A DNA stretch of 64,000 nucleotides from Belliella filtrata. GTDB lineage: Bacteria; Bacteroidota; Bacteroidia; Cytophagales; Cyclobacteriaceae. Made by a program: the position numbers and the translations under genes. Under the pieces are notes generated by a model, which was given only the letters and a program-made list of their open reading frames with translations, was not told the DNA's origin and made no database searches. The stretch is from NCBI RefSeq assembly GCF_022549775.1, contig NZ_JAKZGP010000004.1:80859-144858 (forward strand), read 5' to 3'. Below are positions 8,688 to 18,557 of this stretch, piece after piece (position 1 is the stretch's first letter; each line of letters opens with the position of its first letter).

Positions 8688-10085
8688 TCAATCCCTTGGA
8701 TACAAATGATTGACAAGACTGTTAAGATACATTTCCAAGTTGGTATATTGAGGGTCTAAAGTATACCCTATTCCATCCTTGGGGTCATTGGGGTTGAGTC
8801 CATTTTCATTTTCCCAGAAGTCTGGAATGCCATCACTATCTGAATCCAAAGGTACATCACCAGCATTCAAAATAGGCCAACCTCCTACATCTTCTTGAGA
8901 ATCAATTATCCCATCACTATTTTTGCCATAATGAGAATCCCCCTTTTCAACTTCTTCAAGCAATCTGACATCGACCTTATCCCTATTCAAACTTGCACCA
9001 GCATATTTTATTACGTTCGCTAATGCATTGGCAGGTGATTCTTCTTTGTCTAAAGAAGAATCAAAAGGCCTATCTACCATAACGGCTATAGGATCAGCAT
9101 TAGCAATACCTAGGCGATTATCTCTACTCACTTCCTCCGAACCAAACACAAAATTGTCATTGATGTAAAACTTACCAAATGGTGCATAGGGTTCTATGAT
9201 TCTCGACCTGTTCGATTTGGTGGCTGTGCCATATTTATAATAATTACCAACGATATTATGCTTACCTTCCTCACCAGCATAAGCACTATTGCTTTTCCAG
9301 TTGTAGATTACATTATTTCTAAAGTCCACGATCTCCCTTTCAGGTTGCTTATGGTATCTTGAACCATTGAACCTAGGCAATCTGCTATTATGGTTTGAAA
9401 TCAGGTTATGATGAAAGGTAGCTTTCATTCCTCCCCAAATACCACCATACCCATGATCACCTTTGGCATGCACAGACTCATTTAAACTCTCTGAGATAAT
9501 AGACCATTGCAAAGTGAAGTTTTCATTGTCATAAAATGATCCACACTCGTCAGTTGCCCAACTCAAAGAGCAATGATCTATGATAATGTCTCTATTTCTA
9601 ATGGCTGACATGGCATCATCCTCTACATCATAAAGGTCTCCGAGCCTACTTCTGATAAATCTTATGATAACATTGTCTGCTTTGATCTTGATAGGGAAAT
9701 TTTGGATAGTAATACCGTCCCCAGGTGCAGATTGACCAGCTATTGTGAGGTCTCCATTATTAATATTTAGCTCTGATTTGAGTTTAATATTACCCGCTAC
9801 AGCAAAAACAATGGTTCGTTTCCCTTTTTTTCTCACAGCTTCTCTCAATGATCCTGGACCATCATCAGAAAGCGTCGTGACAATATAAGTCTTCCCGCCA
9901 CGTCCACCAGAAGTATTTTTCCCATATCCATCCGCTCCAGGGAAGGCTAAAACCTGAATATGATTTATTTCTTCTGATTTTTTAACATCAATATCCTCCG
10001 AATCAAATGCAAGCTGAGCCTTACAAGCTATTATCACACACACTAAAGCTAAACAACCTACAACTTTTTTTCTTGAAAATCTCAT
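8688..10085 (-). CDS. pectate lyase, PL1-type, lipoprotein
   Basis: The start at 10085 gives a lipoprotein signal peptide (MRFSRKKVVGCLALVCVIIAC, Cys21 after start); the longer ORF from 10127 adds 14 unneeded residues. The mature protein opens with AFPGADGYGKNTSGGRGG and TTLSDDGPGSLREA, the standard beginning of Bacteroidota PL1 pectate lyases. A right-handed beta-helix follows, with IIIDHCSLSWATDE and HNSRLPRF, the latter likely supplying the catalytic Arg. The C-terminus has a calcium-binding type stretch (DSDSDGIPDFWENENGLNP). It would cleave polygalacturonate by beta-elimination at the cell surface. It is the last gene of the susC-susD unit, 130 bp after the preceding gene. Confidence 0.87.
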   Translation of the reverse strand: MRFSRKKVVGCLALVCVIIACKAQLAFDSEDIDVKKSEEINHIQVLAFPGADGYGKNTSGGRGGKTYIVTTLSDDGPGSLREAVRKKGKRTIVFAVAGNIKLKSELNINNGDLTIAGQSAPGDGITIQNFPIKIKADNVIIRFIRSRLGDLYDVEDDAMSAIRNRDIIIDHCSLSWATDECGSFYDNENFTLQWSIISESLNESVHAKGDHGYGGIWGGMKATFHHNLISNHNSRLPRFNGSRYHKQPEREIVDFRNNVIYNWKSNSAYAGEEGKHNIVGNYYKYGTATKSNRSRIIEPYAPFGKFYINDNFVFGSEEVSRDNRLGIANADPIAVMVDRPFDSSLDKEESPANALANVIKYAGASLNRDKVDVRLLEEVEKGDSHYGKNSDGIIDSQEDVGGWPILNAGDVPLDSDSDGIPDFWENENGLNPNDPKDGIGYTLDPQYTNLEMYLNSLVNHLYPRD

Positions 10086-10217
10086 ATTTCCTTCCTTCTT
10101 CCTAAATAATTGATTATCCGAAATCAAATCAATAACTTAAATGTAAAAAAAGCTATGGTGCAACAAATTAACGTATTCCCACAGCCTTTTTGAACTATAA
10201 ACAACTTAATATAATCA

Positions 10218-11867
10218 TTAGAATGCCCACCTTGGGTCACCAATTGGACCACCTGTCGTACCTGCTGTCCTCAAAGGTGATCCTGTAGGTAATGTCAAAT
10301 TTGTTGTTCTCGAATCCCACCCCATGTTTACATTCAGAATGTTTGCAGTCTGTACATAGCTTTGCAAAGTAGCTGATTCAGGGTCAGCTCCTCCTGTGGT
10401 AAGATTGAACATATTAAGGTTTCTGAGTGAGATCTGTGAATCAGGGTTTGCCCTTACAAGTCTTCCACCTACAGTCTGACCTTCATAAGGCATATTTGTA
10501 ATTATCGAATTTGTCATGGTGAACTCAACAAGGTTGTTGTTTGCATCAAGCAAGTTATCATTTCTGTTTCGAGACCCAAATCCATTCAATGTTACCTGAT
10601 CGATGGTGATTTTCGGTGTAGATGGCATTGGAATATTGGTAGCCCATCCGATAAACCCTCTACTACCAATTGAGGCAAATGTAGAATTGATGATTTCGAT
10701 CTCACTAAACTCTAATTTATCAAGGTGAAAAATATGGTAATTCTCTACACTATGGTTTCTCAAAATTGAACTCGCTACACTAATTTTATTCATTTTATGC
10801 TCATTATTGCCTGCACGATTGGCTCTCATAAATGAGGTAGTGACATGCTCTACAATACAATTTTCTACTATGATATCCGTAAATGTGGCTGCACCACCAG
10901 CAAAATTGATAAAATAAGCTCCATTTCCTGGTCCACCATCAAATGTGATTCCACTTACTTTGAAACCTGCTCCTGACTCGGTGAAAGTAAATTCTCTGAA
11001 CAACACTTTAGTATCTTCTGGATCACCTGAGACTGATTGCAAAGTAATCGACTTTCCTATAATTCTGAGGTTCGCCCATTCCCCTGCTTCATCTTTGACT
11101 TCGTAAGTCCCAGGTTGTAACCCTATCATGGCACCATCTTCTGCACCTTCTACTATCGCTCTAAAATTATCAGATGGGGTCAGCACAATATCATAAATGC
11201 TTGGCTCCTTAGTAACAAATGAAGTAGTTCCCTTTGTCCTATTGCCCTCAAAAATCTCCGCAAAGTATTCTGTCAAGGGATTGAGCTCTTCTAGTAGTAC
11301 CTCAGCATCTGAACGGTTTTCATCAGAAAGAATAACTTCTGATACAATCCCATCTTGGTCTGTCAATTCTATTCTGGAAGGATTGGCTGTTGGCCTCCAC
11401 CTGAGTAACACTGTAGACGCTCCTATTTCATTGTCAAAAGTAGGTAAGAAAATCTGCTCACCTGTAATTCTAAAAGGTAGCATTGTCCTTTGCCATTCAG
11501 AATCAGTGGATGAAGTTACCCCCAGTGTTCTGACCCGAGCAAAGAAATCGACATTGATTTCTAATTCTTCATCAGTAATTTCCAAGGTATTAACCACAGT
11601 CTCTTTTTCTAAAGTGATAGCTGAAAAAAGACTGTCCTGAGAAATTTGAACGAGGTAATTGACCTCTCCAGAATTGGTAAACAATGCTTCTGGCCATGTC
11701 AATGTCACAGCTATCTCTCCATTGGTACCAGTGATACGTACAGGCCTGAATCGCTTCATATCATCAGGAGCCTCATAGTTTGGCTCTATATCAGTACAAG
11801 CTCCAAGGCCTATCCCTAATAGAATTACTAAGCATAAATTGAGTATATTTTTATTAATTGATTTCAT
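10218..11867 (-). CDS. beta-helix surface lipoprotein, DUF4957/DUF5123-like with FN3-like N-terminus
   Basis: I chose the start at 11867 (MKSINKNILNLCLVILLGIGLGAC) because it yields a lipobox; the ORF reaches 11900 and would overlap susD. After the lipid Cys come about two fibronectin-III-like beta domains (about 35-225, with WPEALF and LLRWRP strands). A right-handed parallel beta-helix follows (about 235-520) with repeating short strands such as ITFDGGPGNG and IIVENCIVEH, resembling DUF4957/DUF5123 proteins found in pectin loci. Its position directly after susD is where Bacteroidota encode surface glycan-binding proteins, while the helix also resembles PL6/PL1 lyases. Whether it binds or cleaves pectin is unknown. 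Confidence 0.75.
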   Translation of the reverse strand: MKSINKNILNLCLVILLGIGLGACTDIEPNYEAPDDMKRFRPVRITGTNGEIAVTLTWPEALFTNSGEVNYLVQISQDSLFSAITLEKETVVNTLEITDEELEINVDFFARVRTLGVTSSTDSEWQRTMLPFRITGEQIFLPTFDNEIGASTVLLRWRPTANPSRIELTDQDGIVSEVILSDENRSDAEVLLEELNPLTEYFAEIFEGNRTKGTTSFVTKEPSIYDIVLTPSDNFRAIVEGAEDGAMIGLQPGTYEVKDEAGEWANLRIIGKSITLQSVSGDPEDTKVLFREFTFTESGAGFKVSGITFDGGPGNGAYFINFAGGAATFTDIIVENCIVEHVTTSFMRANRAGNNEHKMNKISVASSILRNHSVENYHIFHLDKLEFSEIEIINSTFASIGSRGFIGWATNIPMPSTPKITIDQVTLNGFGSRNRNDNLLDANNNLVEFTMTNSIITNMPYEGQTVGGRLVRANPDSQISLRNLNMFNLTTGGADPESATLQSYVQTANILNVNMGWDSRTTNLTLPTGSPLRTAGTTGGPIGDPRWAF

Positions 11868-11889
11868 GATTTCAGACATTTGGGCTTGA

Positions 11890-13647
11890 TTAATATCCAT
11901 ATTCTTGTTTCAACTTTGAATTAGCATCCAAAATCGAGGTATGAAGTGGAAGCAACTCACTTTTACCAGGTGTAAAACCTACCGCAAAATAGGTCAAAAT
12001 GGTAGTGTTGATTCCATTTCCTAACCATGCCACCGATGCTGATCCTGCAGGTGCTGTTGTTGGCTGAGGCTGATACAAAGAATTCAGCCATCTCAGTTCA
12101 TTTGCTCCAGCTTCATAATACATGGTCGTTGGCAAGTTTGCATATGCTCCAGCCCTTGTAGCCATAGCTTCTAAATTCGCTTTGGTTTCATTCAGCTTGG
12201 TTTCTAAGAGATTCCACCTGATCAAATCATACTTTCTGATTCCCTCTCCCGAAAGTTCAAATGCTCTTTCTTGCACGATTGCCTCAAAGAATTCTTGATA
12301 AGAACTTGGAGTAGTACCGATCAGAGACGCATCACCTCCAAAGCCCCTAGTTCTCACTTGCTCAAAAGCTTGAATAGCCGCTGCTGTAGGTCCATTGTTC
12401 AGTTCATTTTCCGCTTCTGCGAACATCAAGAGCACATCAGCGTATCTGATCATCGGCCAATTGATTCCAAAATACTGAGCGTTTGAATTGATCACTACCG
12501 GGTTTGACATCCAATCTCTTCTAAATTTCCCATCCACCATCGTCTGTATGTTTCTTGCTACAATAGTAAAATCTTGATTGATATTATATGGCGCTGCAGA
12601 CACATCTCTTCTTAGGTCATTTTCATCAAATGAATAAAAGAATGTAGGTAAGATTGTCAATGCTGAGTTTCCTAAATTATTCCATCTTGGGCCATTGTAA
12701 TAGCCTAATTTACTATCACCAAATGAACTTCCACCACCAGTCATTGCAATCTCCCAAAGGATCTCTTGATTAGGCTCTCTCCTTCTTGCCAACAATCCTT
12801 CTCTAAATACGGCTTCAAAAGAAGGATTGAGTTGATGAGAACCACTGTTGATCACGGCCAATGCCTCATCTCTAGCAATTTGATAAAATTGTCGATGATC
12901 TGCCCCTCTTCTCATTGTTCTGTCTAACCTTAATGAATATCCACCTCTAAAAAGAGCTATTCTAGCCCTCAAAGCTCTTGCGGCACCTTGGGTAATACGT
13001 TCATTGGAAGAGCTTGCTGTCGCCCACGGAAGCAATTCTGCAGCTTGCCCAAGATCTTCAATGATGCGATCATAGATGATATCCCTATCTGTTCTTTCCA
13101 AAAACAAATCATCCAATGTACTGGATGGCTCAAACTGAGCTGGAATATCACCCCAGTTTCTAACTAATTCGAAGTAAAACTGTGCTCTTAGTGTCAAAGC
13201 TTCACCATGTAGTCTTCTAAGTTCCCTTCTTTCAGCTTCAGTTCCATTGCTGTACATCGCCATGCGTGGAATCTCAGCAATACAAATATTTGCACGCTCT
13301 ATACCAGTATAAAGCTGATTGAATGGTAGCCTAAGCTGTGTATTTGAAGGTTGTACATTATAATGGGCGATATCTCTACGCTCGTTGTCTGGAAAGGGGT
13401 TACCTCCCTGTCCCATCAGGATATCATCATCAAGTGGATAGTACATGCTTAACCTGATACCATATCCATTATCTCCTCCCAAAGCTGCATAAACTCCAGT
13501 AAGTGCAATGGTAGCATTCGTTACGTTACTAAACACATAATCTGGTCCAAATGAAGACACTGGTGGCACCTCTAGGTAATTCTCACATGAAGTCATAGTT
13601 CCCAAGGAAAACACCAGCACTAAAGTAATTTGATATATTCTTTTCAT
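11890..13647 (-). CDS. SusD/RagB-family glycan-binding lipoprotein
   Basis: About 585 residues. The start at 13647 (MKRIYQITLVLVFSLGTMTSC) gives the lipoprotein signal; an ATG four codons earlier (13659) is equally in frame. The motif CENYLEVPP after the lipobox and TPR-like helices with RALRARIALFRGGYS and PMIRYADVLLMFAEAENEL are hallmarks of the SusD family (N-terminal SusD-like plus C-terminal RagB/SusD domains). It caps the SusC barrel on the cell surface and captures the oligosaccharide, here inferred to be an oligogalacturonide from the surrounding pectinases. It lies 19 bp after susC, and its 3' end is close to the next lipoprotein gene. Confidence 0.93.
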   Translation of the reverse strand: MKRIYQITLVLVFSLGTMTSCENYLEVPPVSSFGPDYVFSNVTNATIALTGVYAALGGDNGYGIRLSMYYPLDDDILMGQGGNPFPDNERRDIAHYNVQPSNTQLRLPFNQLYTGIERANICIAEIPRMAMYSNGTEAERRELRRLHGEALTLRAQFYFELVRNWGDIPAQFEPSSTLDDLFLERTDRDIIYDRIIEDLGQAAELLPWATASSSNERITQGAARALRARIALFRGGYSLRLDRTMRRGADHRQFYQIARDEALAVINSGSHQLNPSFEAVFREGLLARRREPNQEILWEIAMTGGGSSFGDSKLGYYNGPRWNNLGNSALTILPTFFYSFDENDLRRDVSAAPYNINQDFTIVARNIQTMVDGKFRRDWMSNPVVINSNAQYFGINWPMIRYADVLLMFAEAENELNNGPTAAAIQAFEQVRTRGFGGDASLIGTTPSSYQEFFEAIVQERAFELSGEGIRKYDLIRWNLLETKLNETKANLEAMATRAGAYANLPTTMYYEAGANELRWLNSLYQPQPTTAPAGSASVAWLGNGINTTILTYFAVGFTPGKSELLPLHTSILDANSKLKQEYGY

Positions 13648-13666
13648 GATTATTTTCATTAAGGCA

Positions 13667-16600
13667 TTAGAAAGTTATATTGACACCAGCTATAAATGTC
13701 CTGGCTCTTGGATAGGCTGAATAGTCTACCCCTGGCGTCATCGGTGTCCTTCTTCTGGTATTCACTTCTGGGTCATATCCAGTGTATTTTGTGAAAATCG
13801 CCAAGTTATTTCCTGTTGCATAAAACCTCATTCTTTGGATTTTGTATTGCTGTAGCAATCTAGCTGGCAAAGTGTAGCCCAAGGTCACATTGTTAATCCT
13901 CAAAAATGAACCATCTTCTACAGCCCAAGAGTGCATATAAAAAGATGAAGCTGAAGTCAAAGGCGTCCAGATCTTAGCATCGGCATTCAATTCTGCCAAA
14001 GCCACAGGGTCTGTCACAACCTGACCTGCTTCATTCACATTGGTAAACCTATCATTCATGATAGCCAGCAAGTTTGAGTTTGGCGTGTATCCTGATGAAA
14101 ACTCAAGCTTATTTGCATTCAAAATATCATTTCCAAATACAAAATTTAAGAAAATACTCGCATCAAAGTTTTTGAAGGTGAATTGCTGGTTCAATCCACC
14201 AAAGAATCGGGGTGTTGCATTCCCGATCGCAGTCCTATCATTATCATCCACTACTCCATCACCATTCAAATCTTGGAATTTTATCGTACCAGGACGAGGA
14301 ACTACAGAAGTAATTCCCTGATTGTTGGGAACACCATCACGAAGGGTATAGACCCCATCATTGTAATCAAAATCGCTGATTTGATAGAAGCCATCTGTCA
14401 CTAGTCCCCACATTGTACCAACAGGTTTCCCTACTTGGATTGCGTAGTCAAATGGAACATTACCACCAGCCCATCCAGATGGCACTAAGAATTGAGATTG
14501 CTCACCAAGACTCTCCACACGATTGACATTGTGTGAAATATTGAAACTTGATGTCCAATTAAAGTCTTTTTTATTGATAATCGCACCAGAAAGCTGGACT
14601 TCTATACCTTTATTGGAAGTTTCGCCTACATTCTGAATCTGAACTACATATCCTGAAGTAGATGGCACAGGTACTTCGACTAAAAGGTCTCTTGTGTTGT
14701 TGATATATGCATCTACTGAAAGTTGAATCCTTCCTCCCCATAACCCCGCATCAAGGCCGATATTTTTAGCAACTGTAGTTTCCCAAATCAAGTTCTCATT
14801 AGCAAGCGAAACAGGTGAAAACCCAACATCTACTTGATTGTTGAAACCATAAAATGCATTTGGACCAAACTGGGTTAAGTATAAGAAATTATCAATTCTA
14901 TTGTTTCCAGATTCACCGTACGAAGCCCTTATTTTCAAATCAGAAATCGTATTGTTGACTGACATCATAAATGGTTCATCTGAGATCCTGTAAGCTCCCG
15001 AGAATGAAGGGAAATATCCCCACTTTCTACCTGGTGCAAACTTGGAAGAGCCATCAGCTCTCATTGTAGCTGCAAACAAAAACTTATCTCCAAAGGCATA
15101 ATTCACCCTCCCGAAGAATGATACCAGCTTAGCTTCTTGTTGATTTGATGTAGGTATTTGCGGAGTTCCCAATGAAAGATTACCTAAGGCTCTTTCTGCA
15201 GTGATACCGATTGGGAAAAACCTAGATTCAAGATAATCAATCCTAAACTCCTCTTCGAATATCTCATGCCCAATCAATACATCAAATTTATTTTTTTCTG
15301 TAAATGCCGTTTTCATTTTGGCAGTACTGAAAGAGAATACATTTGAATTATTGACAATCATTCTTTCATTTCTACGAATAGAAGCTATAGGCTGACCTGC
15401 TCCAACTTGTCTGGCAGGACTGGTAATGGTGTCGTTGAATGCATAATCCTTAATATCAGAAAAATCAATTCCTAGTGTTGTCCTGAATGAAAAATGATCA
15501 TTGATTTTGTAATTGACTGACCCACTGAAGTTAGTTACACTTTGCTTTCTCTGCCTATATTCTGCATCAGTAAGCAATATCGGATTGATCAATGCCAAAG
15601 AATTCGCATTGGTTTCATCAGCATAATCAGGATCAAAAGCTGTCAAATCTCCTCCTTCCATAAGCAAAGGCCTATACTTGACTGCATGTCTCAACCTGTT
15701 GGTTGAGGATGATCCTTCAGAAGCAGTGCCAGCACCATTGACAGTTGTACTGTTATGCCTCACATTGAAGCCCACTGATAGTTTTTCATTTACTTTGTGA
15801 TCAAACCTAAAATTCAACAATTTCCTATCAAAGTCCGAGGCAAGCATTACGCCTTCTTCAGTATTAGAAGTCACTGAAAGGTTGTATTTAGTGGCAGCTG
15901 TACCACCAGCTACACTCACATTGTGTGTTTGCATGATGGCATTTCTCCCAAAGATCTCATCTTGCCAATCCACGAAAGGAACCTGTCTGTAATTGTTGAT
16001 ATCACCAAAATTACCATAGGTATTTAAGAAGTTATTTCTCTCTTGCTCCGAACCTCTTGATCTCTCGTGCTGATACCTCACAAATTCATAAGGGTTCATT
16101 ACCTCAAGTCTCCTCGCCAATTGTTTTACACCTCCGAATCCATTATAACTTACCGTTGTCTTCATTTCACTTCCTCCTTTGGTAGTGATGATAACAACTC
16201 CATTTGCTCCTCTAGCACCATAAATTGCAGTGGCTGAGGCATCTTTTAGTACATCTATAGATTCTATATCTTGTGGGGAAAGTACAGAAAGGGCATTTTC
16301 CACCTGTACACCATCTACTACATAAAGTGGTGAATTATCTTGAGTAATAGAACCTCCTCCACGAACCCTGATCTGAACTTCAGCATTCGGCGAGCCTTCA
16401 CTGCCCGTGACCTGAACCCCTGCCAGTCGGCCAGCCAGTGCTTCAGCAGCAGAGTTGATAGGAATATCAGCAAGTTGTTTCGCATTGACTGATGAAACAG
16501 AACTCGTCAAGTCTCTTCTTTCTATAGAAGCATATCCTACTACGACGTATTCATCTAGCGTAGATATATCCTCTTTGAGACTGATGTCTATTACTGTCTG

Positions 16601-16885
16601 ATTGCCCACTTGAACTTCTCTTGCAACCATACCTATGAAAGAAAAAATCAATGTGGCATTGGAGGGTACTTCTATCGAAAACCTCCCATCAATGTCTGCT
16701 GCTACACCTATGCTGGTTCCTTTGACTAGGACAGAAGCCCCTGGGATTGGCTCTCCACCTTCGTCAGTCACTGTTCCTCTGACTAAAGATCCTTGTGCCC
16801 AAACTATCCCTGTGGTCAGCACCAACAGGAAGGACATCAAGAATATCAACCGGATTGTACCCGGAATTCCTTTTGTAATGTTCAT
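13667..16885 (-). CDS. SusC/RagA-family TonB-dependent transporter
   Basis: 1072 residues. Signal peptide (about 1-31, ending WAQ), then a carboxypeptidase-regulatory-like domain (about 35-110: VRGTVTDEGGEPIPGASVLV), the TonB-box-like DEYVVVGYA, a plug domain (about 115-235: VVDGVQVENALSVLSPQDIESIDVLKDASATAIYG in pieces) and a 22-strand barrel ending in a C-terminal TFIAGVNITF strand. This is the canonical SusC architecture and length. It should import pectin-derived oligosaccharides with its SusD partner immediately downstream. It is the first gene of a four-gene unit. A -7 box at 17059-17066 and an operator-like palindrome at 17087-17102 upstream suggest LacI-type control. Confidence 0.95.
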   Translation of the reverse strand: MNITKGIPGTIRLIFLMSFLLVLTTGIVWAQGSLVRGTVTDEGGEPIPGASVLVKGTSIGVAADIDGRFSIEVPSNATLIFSFIGMVAREVQVGNQTVIDISLKEDISTLDEYVVVGYASIERRDLTSSVSSVNAKQLADIPINSAAEALAGRLAGVQVTGSEGSPNAEVQIRVRGGGSITQDNSPLYVVDGVQVENALSVLSPQDIESIDVLKDASATAIYGARGANGVVIITTKGGSEMKTTVSYNGFGGVKQLARRLEVMNPYEFVRYQHERSRGSEQERNNFLNTYGNFGDINNYRQVPFVDWQDEIFGRNAIMQTHNVSVAGGTAATKYNLSVTSNTEEGVMLASDFDRKLLNFRFDHKVNEKLSVGFNVRHNSTTVNGAGTASEGSSSTNRLRHAVKYRPLLMEGGDLTAFDPDYADETNANSLALINPILLTDAEYRQRKQSVTNFSGSVNYKINDHFSFRTTLGIDFSDIKDYAFNDTITSPARQVGAGQPIASIRRNERMIVNNSNVFSFSTAKMKTAFTEKNKFDVLIGHEIFEEEFRIDYLESRFFPIGITAERALGNLSLGTPQIPTSNQQEAKLVSFFGRVNYAFGDKFLFAATMRADGSSKFAPGRKWGYFPSFSGAYRISDEPFMMSVNNTISDLKIRASYGESGNNRIDNFLYLTQFGPNAFYGFNNQVDVGFSPVSLANENLIWETTVAKNIGLDAGLWGGRIQLSVDAYINNTRDLLVEVPVPSTSGYVVQIQNVGETSNKGIEVQLSGAIINKKDFNWTSSFNISHNVNRVESLGEQSQFLVPSGWAGGNVPFDYAIQVGKPVGTMWGLVTDGFYQISDFDYNDGVYTLRDGVPNNQGITSVVPRPGTIKFQDLNGDGVVDDNDRTAIGNATPRFFGGLNQQFTFKNFDASIFLNFVFGNDILNANKLEFSSGYTPNSNLLAIMNDRFTNVNEAGQVVTDPVALAELNADAKIWTPLTSASSFYMHSWAVEDGSFLRINNVTLGYTLPARLLQQYKIQRMRFYATGNNLAIFTKYTGYDPEVNTRRRTPMTPGVDYSAYPRARTFIAGVNITF

Positions 16886-17058
16886 TTCAATAAGATATAG
16901 GGTTAATTGTTAAGAAAACTTATAGATGGCATGAATAAATGTACGTATCCATGCCAAAAATCATTGCAAGAGATACGAGCTATCCAGAAAGGATGACTGT
17001 TGGAGAATCAAATCTTAAGATCATTATTATTGGGGTTTATTGCTTGTTTTTCAATACA

Positions 17059-17066
17059 CAAATTTA
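17059..17066 (-). promoter_or_regulatory. -7 promoter box for susC
   Basis: On the minus strand this reads TAAATTTG, an exact match to the Bacteroidota -7 consensus TAnnTTTG. The operator palindrome at 17087-17102 lies about where the -33 element would be, so a bound repressor would block RNA polymerase. The implied leader is about 165 nt. Confidence 0.5.
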
Positions 17067-17086
17067 ACCAAAAGAGCTACCATTTG

Positions 17087-17102
17087 CGCAATCGATTGCA
17101 TA
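17087..17102. promoter_or_regulatory. LacI-type operator, site 1 (susC promoter)
   Basis: CGCAATCGATTGCATA contains the perfect 12-bp palindrome GCAATCGATTGC with the central CG typical of LacI/GalR-family operators. It matches three other sites in the locus (17250, 24651, 24839) to the pattern SGCAAWCGWTTRCAYA. Confidence 0.7.
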
Positions 17103-17249
17103 TTATAAAATTTTTTATTTATTGCCAAGAATTTTCTTAAAAAAATATATTTAGCACTTATTTTCAACCATTTAGTATATTAAGTGTCAAAAAGCACTTT
17201 ATAGAAACATTTAATTTTCAATGATTAGTTATAATTTATCACTCTTTTG

Positions 17250-17265
17250 CGCAATCGTTTACACA
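17250..17265. promoter_or_regulatory. LacI-type operator, site 2 (distal to susC)
   Basis: CGCAATCGTTTACACA, an imperfect palindrome of the same family, is centred 163 bp upstream of site 1. Such spacing would allow looping between two bound repressor dimers. It lies about 365 bp upstream of the susC start and 335 bp past the end of the upstream gene. Confidence 0.6.
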
Positions 17266-17599
17266 GGGTAGCTTGTTTTCTATTAAAAAGTGGATAGATC
17301 CCGCATGTTAAGGCTCAGTTCCATTTTGAAATATTCACCATATACCAGCTCTATCTGGCTTAACAATTACTGTCTGGGATATGATCGAGCAAAAAATACA
17401 ATACCAACACTTTTAAATTACAATGAAAATTAAAACCTAATGATAGGAAACAAATCAAAAATGTAATGCTTTTCAAGGTTACATTTCCCCGTCATGCTAT
17501 AAAGAATTAACAAGTTTCAATAAATTGTGTGATGATATTTTAAAAACACCAAAATCAATTAATTTCATTTTAAAATGTTTTGACAAACCACTATATCAT

Positions 17600-18415
17600 T
17601 TAATCAATAGCAACAATTTTAAAATTTTTGAAATACATTCTTGCATCATTTTTATAATTAAAAGGTGCACTCAGATAAAAAAATTTTACCGAATTTTTAT
17701 TAAACATAGCAGCGTCAAGTAACTTTTCATCGTCAATAAAAATGATCATGTTTTCACCTTTAACTTGAATACGAACTTTCATTAGACGATTAGCATAAGA
17801 GTTTAAAGGAAAGTTATCAGTGGTATATAACTTAGTATCGCTACTAGAACTAGTGACTTTCTTATTTGAAAAATGTATTTGAGTGGATGTTATCGCATTG
17901 TTGTTATACGCATCCATAATATATCTTCGCACAGAGTTGTCACGCCCAAAGCCAAAACGCATAGCACCTATATCTCTAGCTTGGTCACTTTTGGTAAGCA
18001 AGTCAAATGATACTTCAAAATCCTCCGGTAAATCAATCAAGGAATCAATTCTGTAAGTAACATTTGCCTTTAACTCTAGCCAGTTCTCACCTTTTTCATT
18101 GACTACAGCACCACCACCACTACTCTTCCACAATTTTGGCATTGCCCCCAATTCTTCATTAGAAAAATCATCTCTGAAAATAATCCCCAATTGCAAAGAA
18201 TCTAAAGCTTCATTTTGAATAAAAGAATCTTCATTTTCTCTTAACTCAGTCTTTGACTCCGAGTTGACAAAACGATGTTCATCAATAATGGTATCAAACA
18301 TATTCCCTTCAAATCCATGATTAATTTCAATAGCTTGAAGCGTTATCGAATTACAAAAGGCTAAGGTAAGCAAAGCAAATACCCTTAAAACCAAATTGAA
18401 TTTTCCGAATTTCAT
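17600..18415 (-). CDS. secreted protein with concanavalin/lectin-fold-like domain, function unknown
   Basis: The start at 18415 gives a signal peptide (MKFGKFNLVLRVFALLTLAF, cleavage after LQA); the ORF extends to 18508 but that adds a second hydrophobic stretch. After a ~70-residue acidic linker the C-terminal ~170 residues (from IIFRDDFSNEELGAMPKLW onward) look like the beta-sandwich module often found at the N-terminus of Bacteroidota OmpA-like proteins, with LPEDFEVSFDLL and a final YFKNFKI strand. That fold suggests carbohydrate binding. It is the last gene of the enzyme operon, 142 bp after the acetylesterase. A pectin-binding or surface accessory role is inferred from context only. Confidence 0.7.
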   Translation of the reverse strand: MKFGKFNLVLRVFALLTLAFCNSITLQAIEINHGFEGNMFDTIIDEHRFVNSESKTELRENEDSFIQNEALDSLQLGIIFRDDFSNEELGAMPKLWKSSGGGAVVNEKGENWLELKANVTYRIDSLIDLPEDFEVSFDLLTKSDQARDIGAMRFGFGRDNSVRRYIMDAYNNNAITSTQIHFSNKKVTSSSSDTKLYTTDNFPLNSYANRLMKVRIQVKGENMIIFIDDEKLLDAAMFNKNSVKFFYLSAPFNYKNDARMYFKNFKIVAID

Positions 18416-18557
18416 GGCATTAGATTTTGAGTTAACGGTAAATAAAGTTGCCAACAAAAATATCAAAATACATCCTTTTATCTTTATTATTTGAAAAAAA
18501 TTACACAATTAATGCAAATAAGAATCAAACGAAAAATAGCTATTATTAAATTTCAAC

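Larger units (their letters stand above)
16886..17599. other. 714-bp regulatory intergenic region upstream of susC
   Basis: No credible gene. It holds the predicted susC promoter (17059-17066, minus strand), two LacI-type operator palindromes (17087-17102 and 17250-17265) and, in the presumed susC 5' leader, a 7-bp inverted repeat (TGGCATG 16927-16933, CATGCCA 16950-16956). The left part is AT-rich. Nothing recognised between about 17280 and 17599 beyond short imperfect hairpins; a short plus-strand ORF there is not convincing. Confidence 0.65.

Noticed and set aside
11197..11640. 147-residue plus-strand open frame
   Set aside because: Antisense to the beta-helix lipoprotein, Ser-rich, no domain.
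17525..17722. 65-residue plus-strand open frame near the lectin-fold gene
   Set aside because: AT-rich, no family resemblance, overlaps the 3' end of the minus-strand gene.
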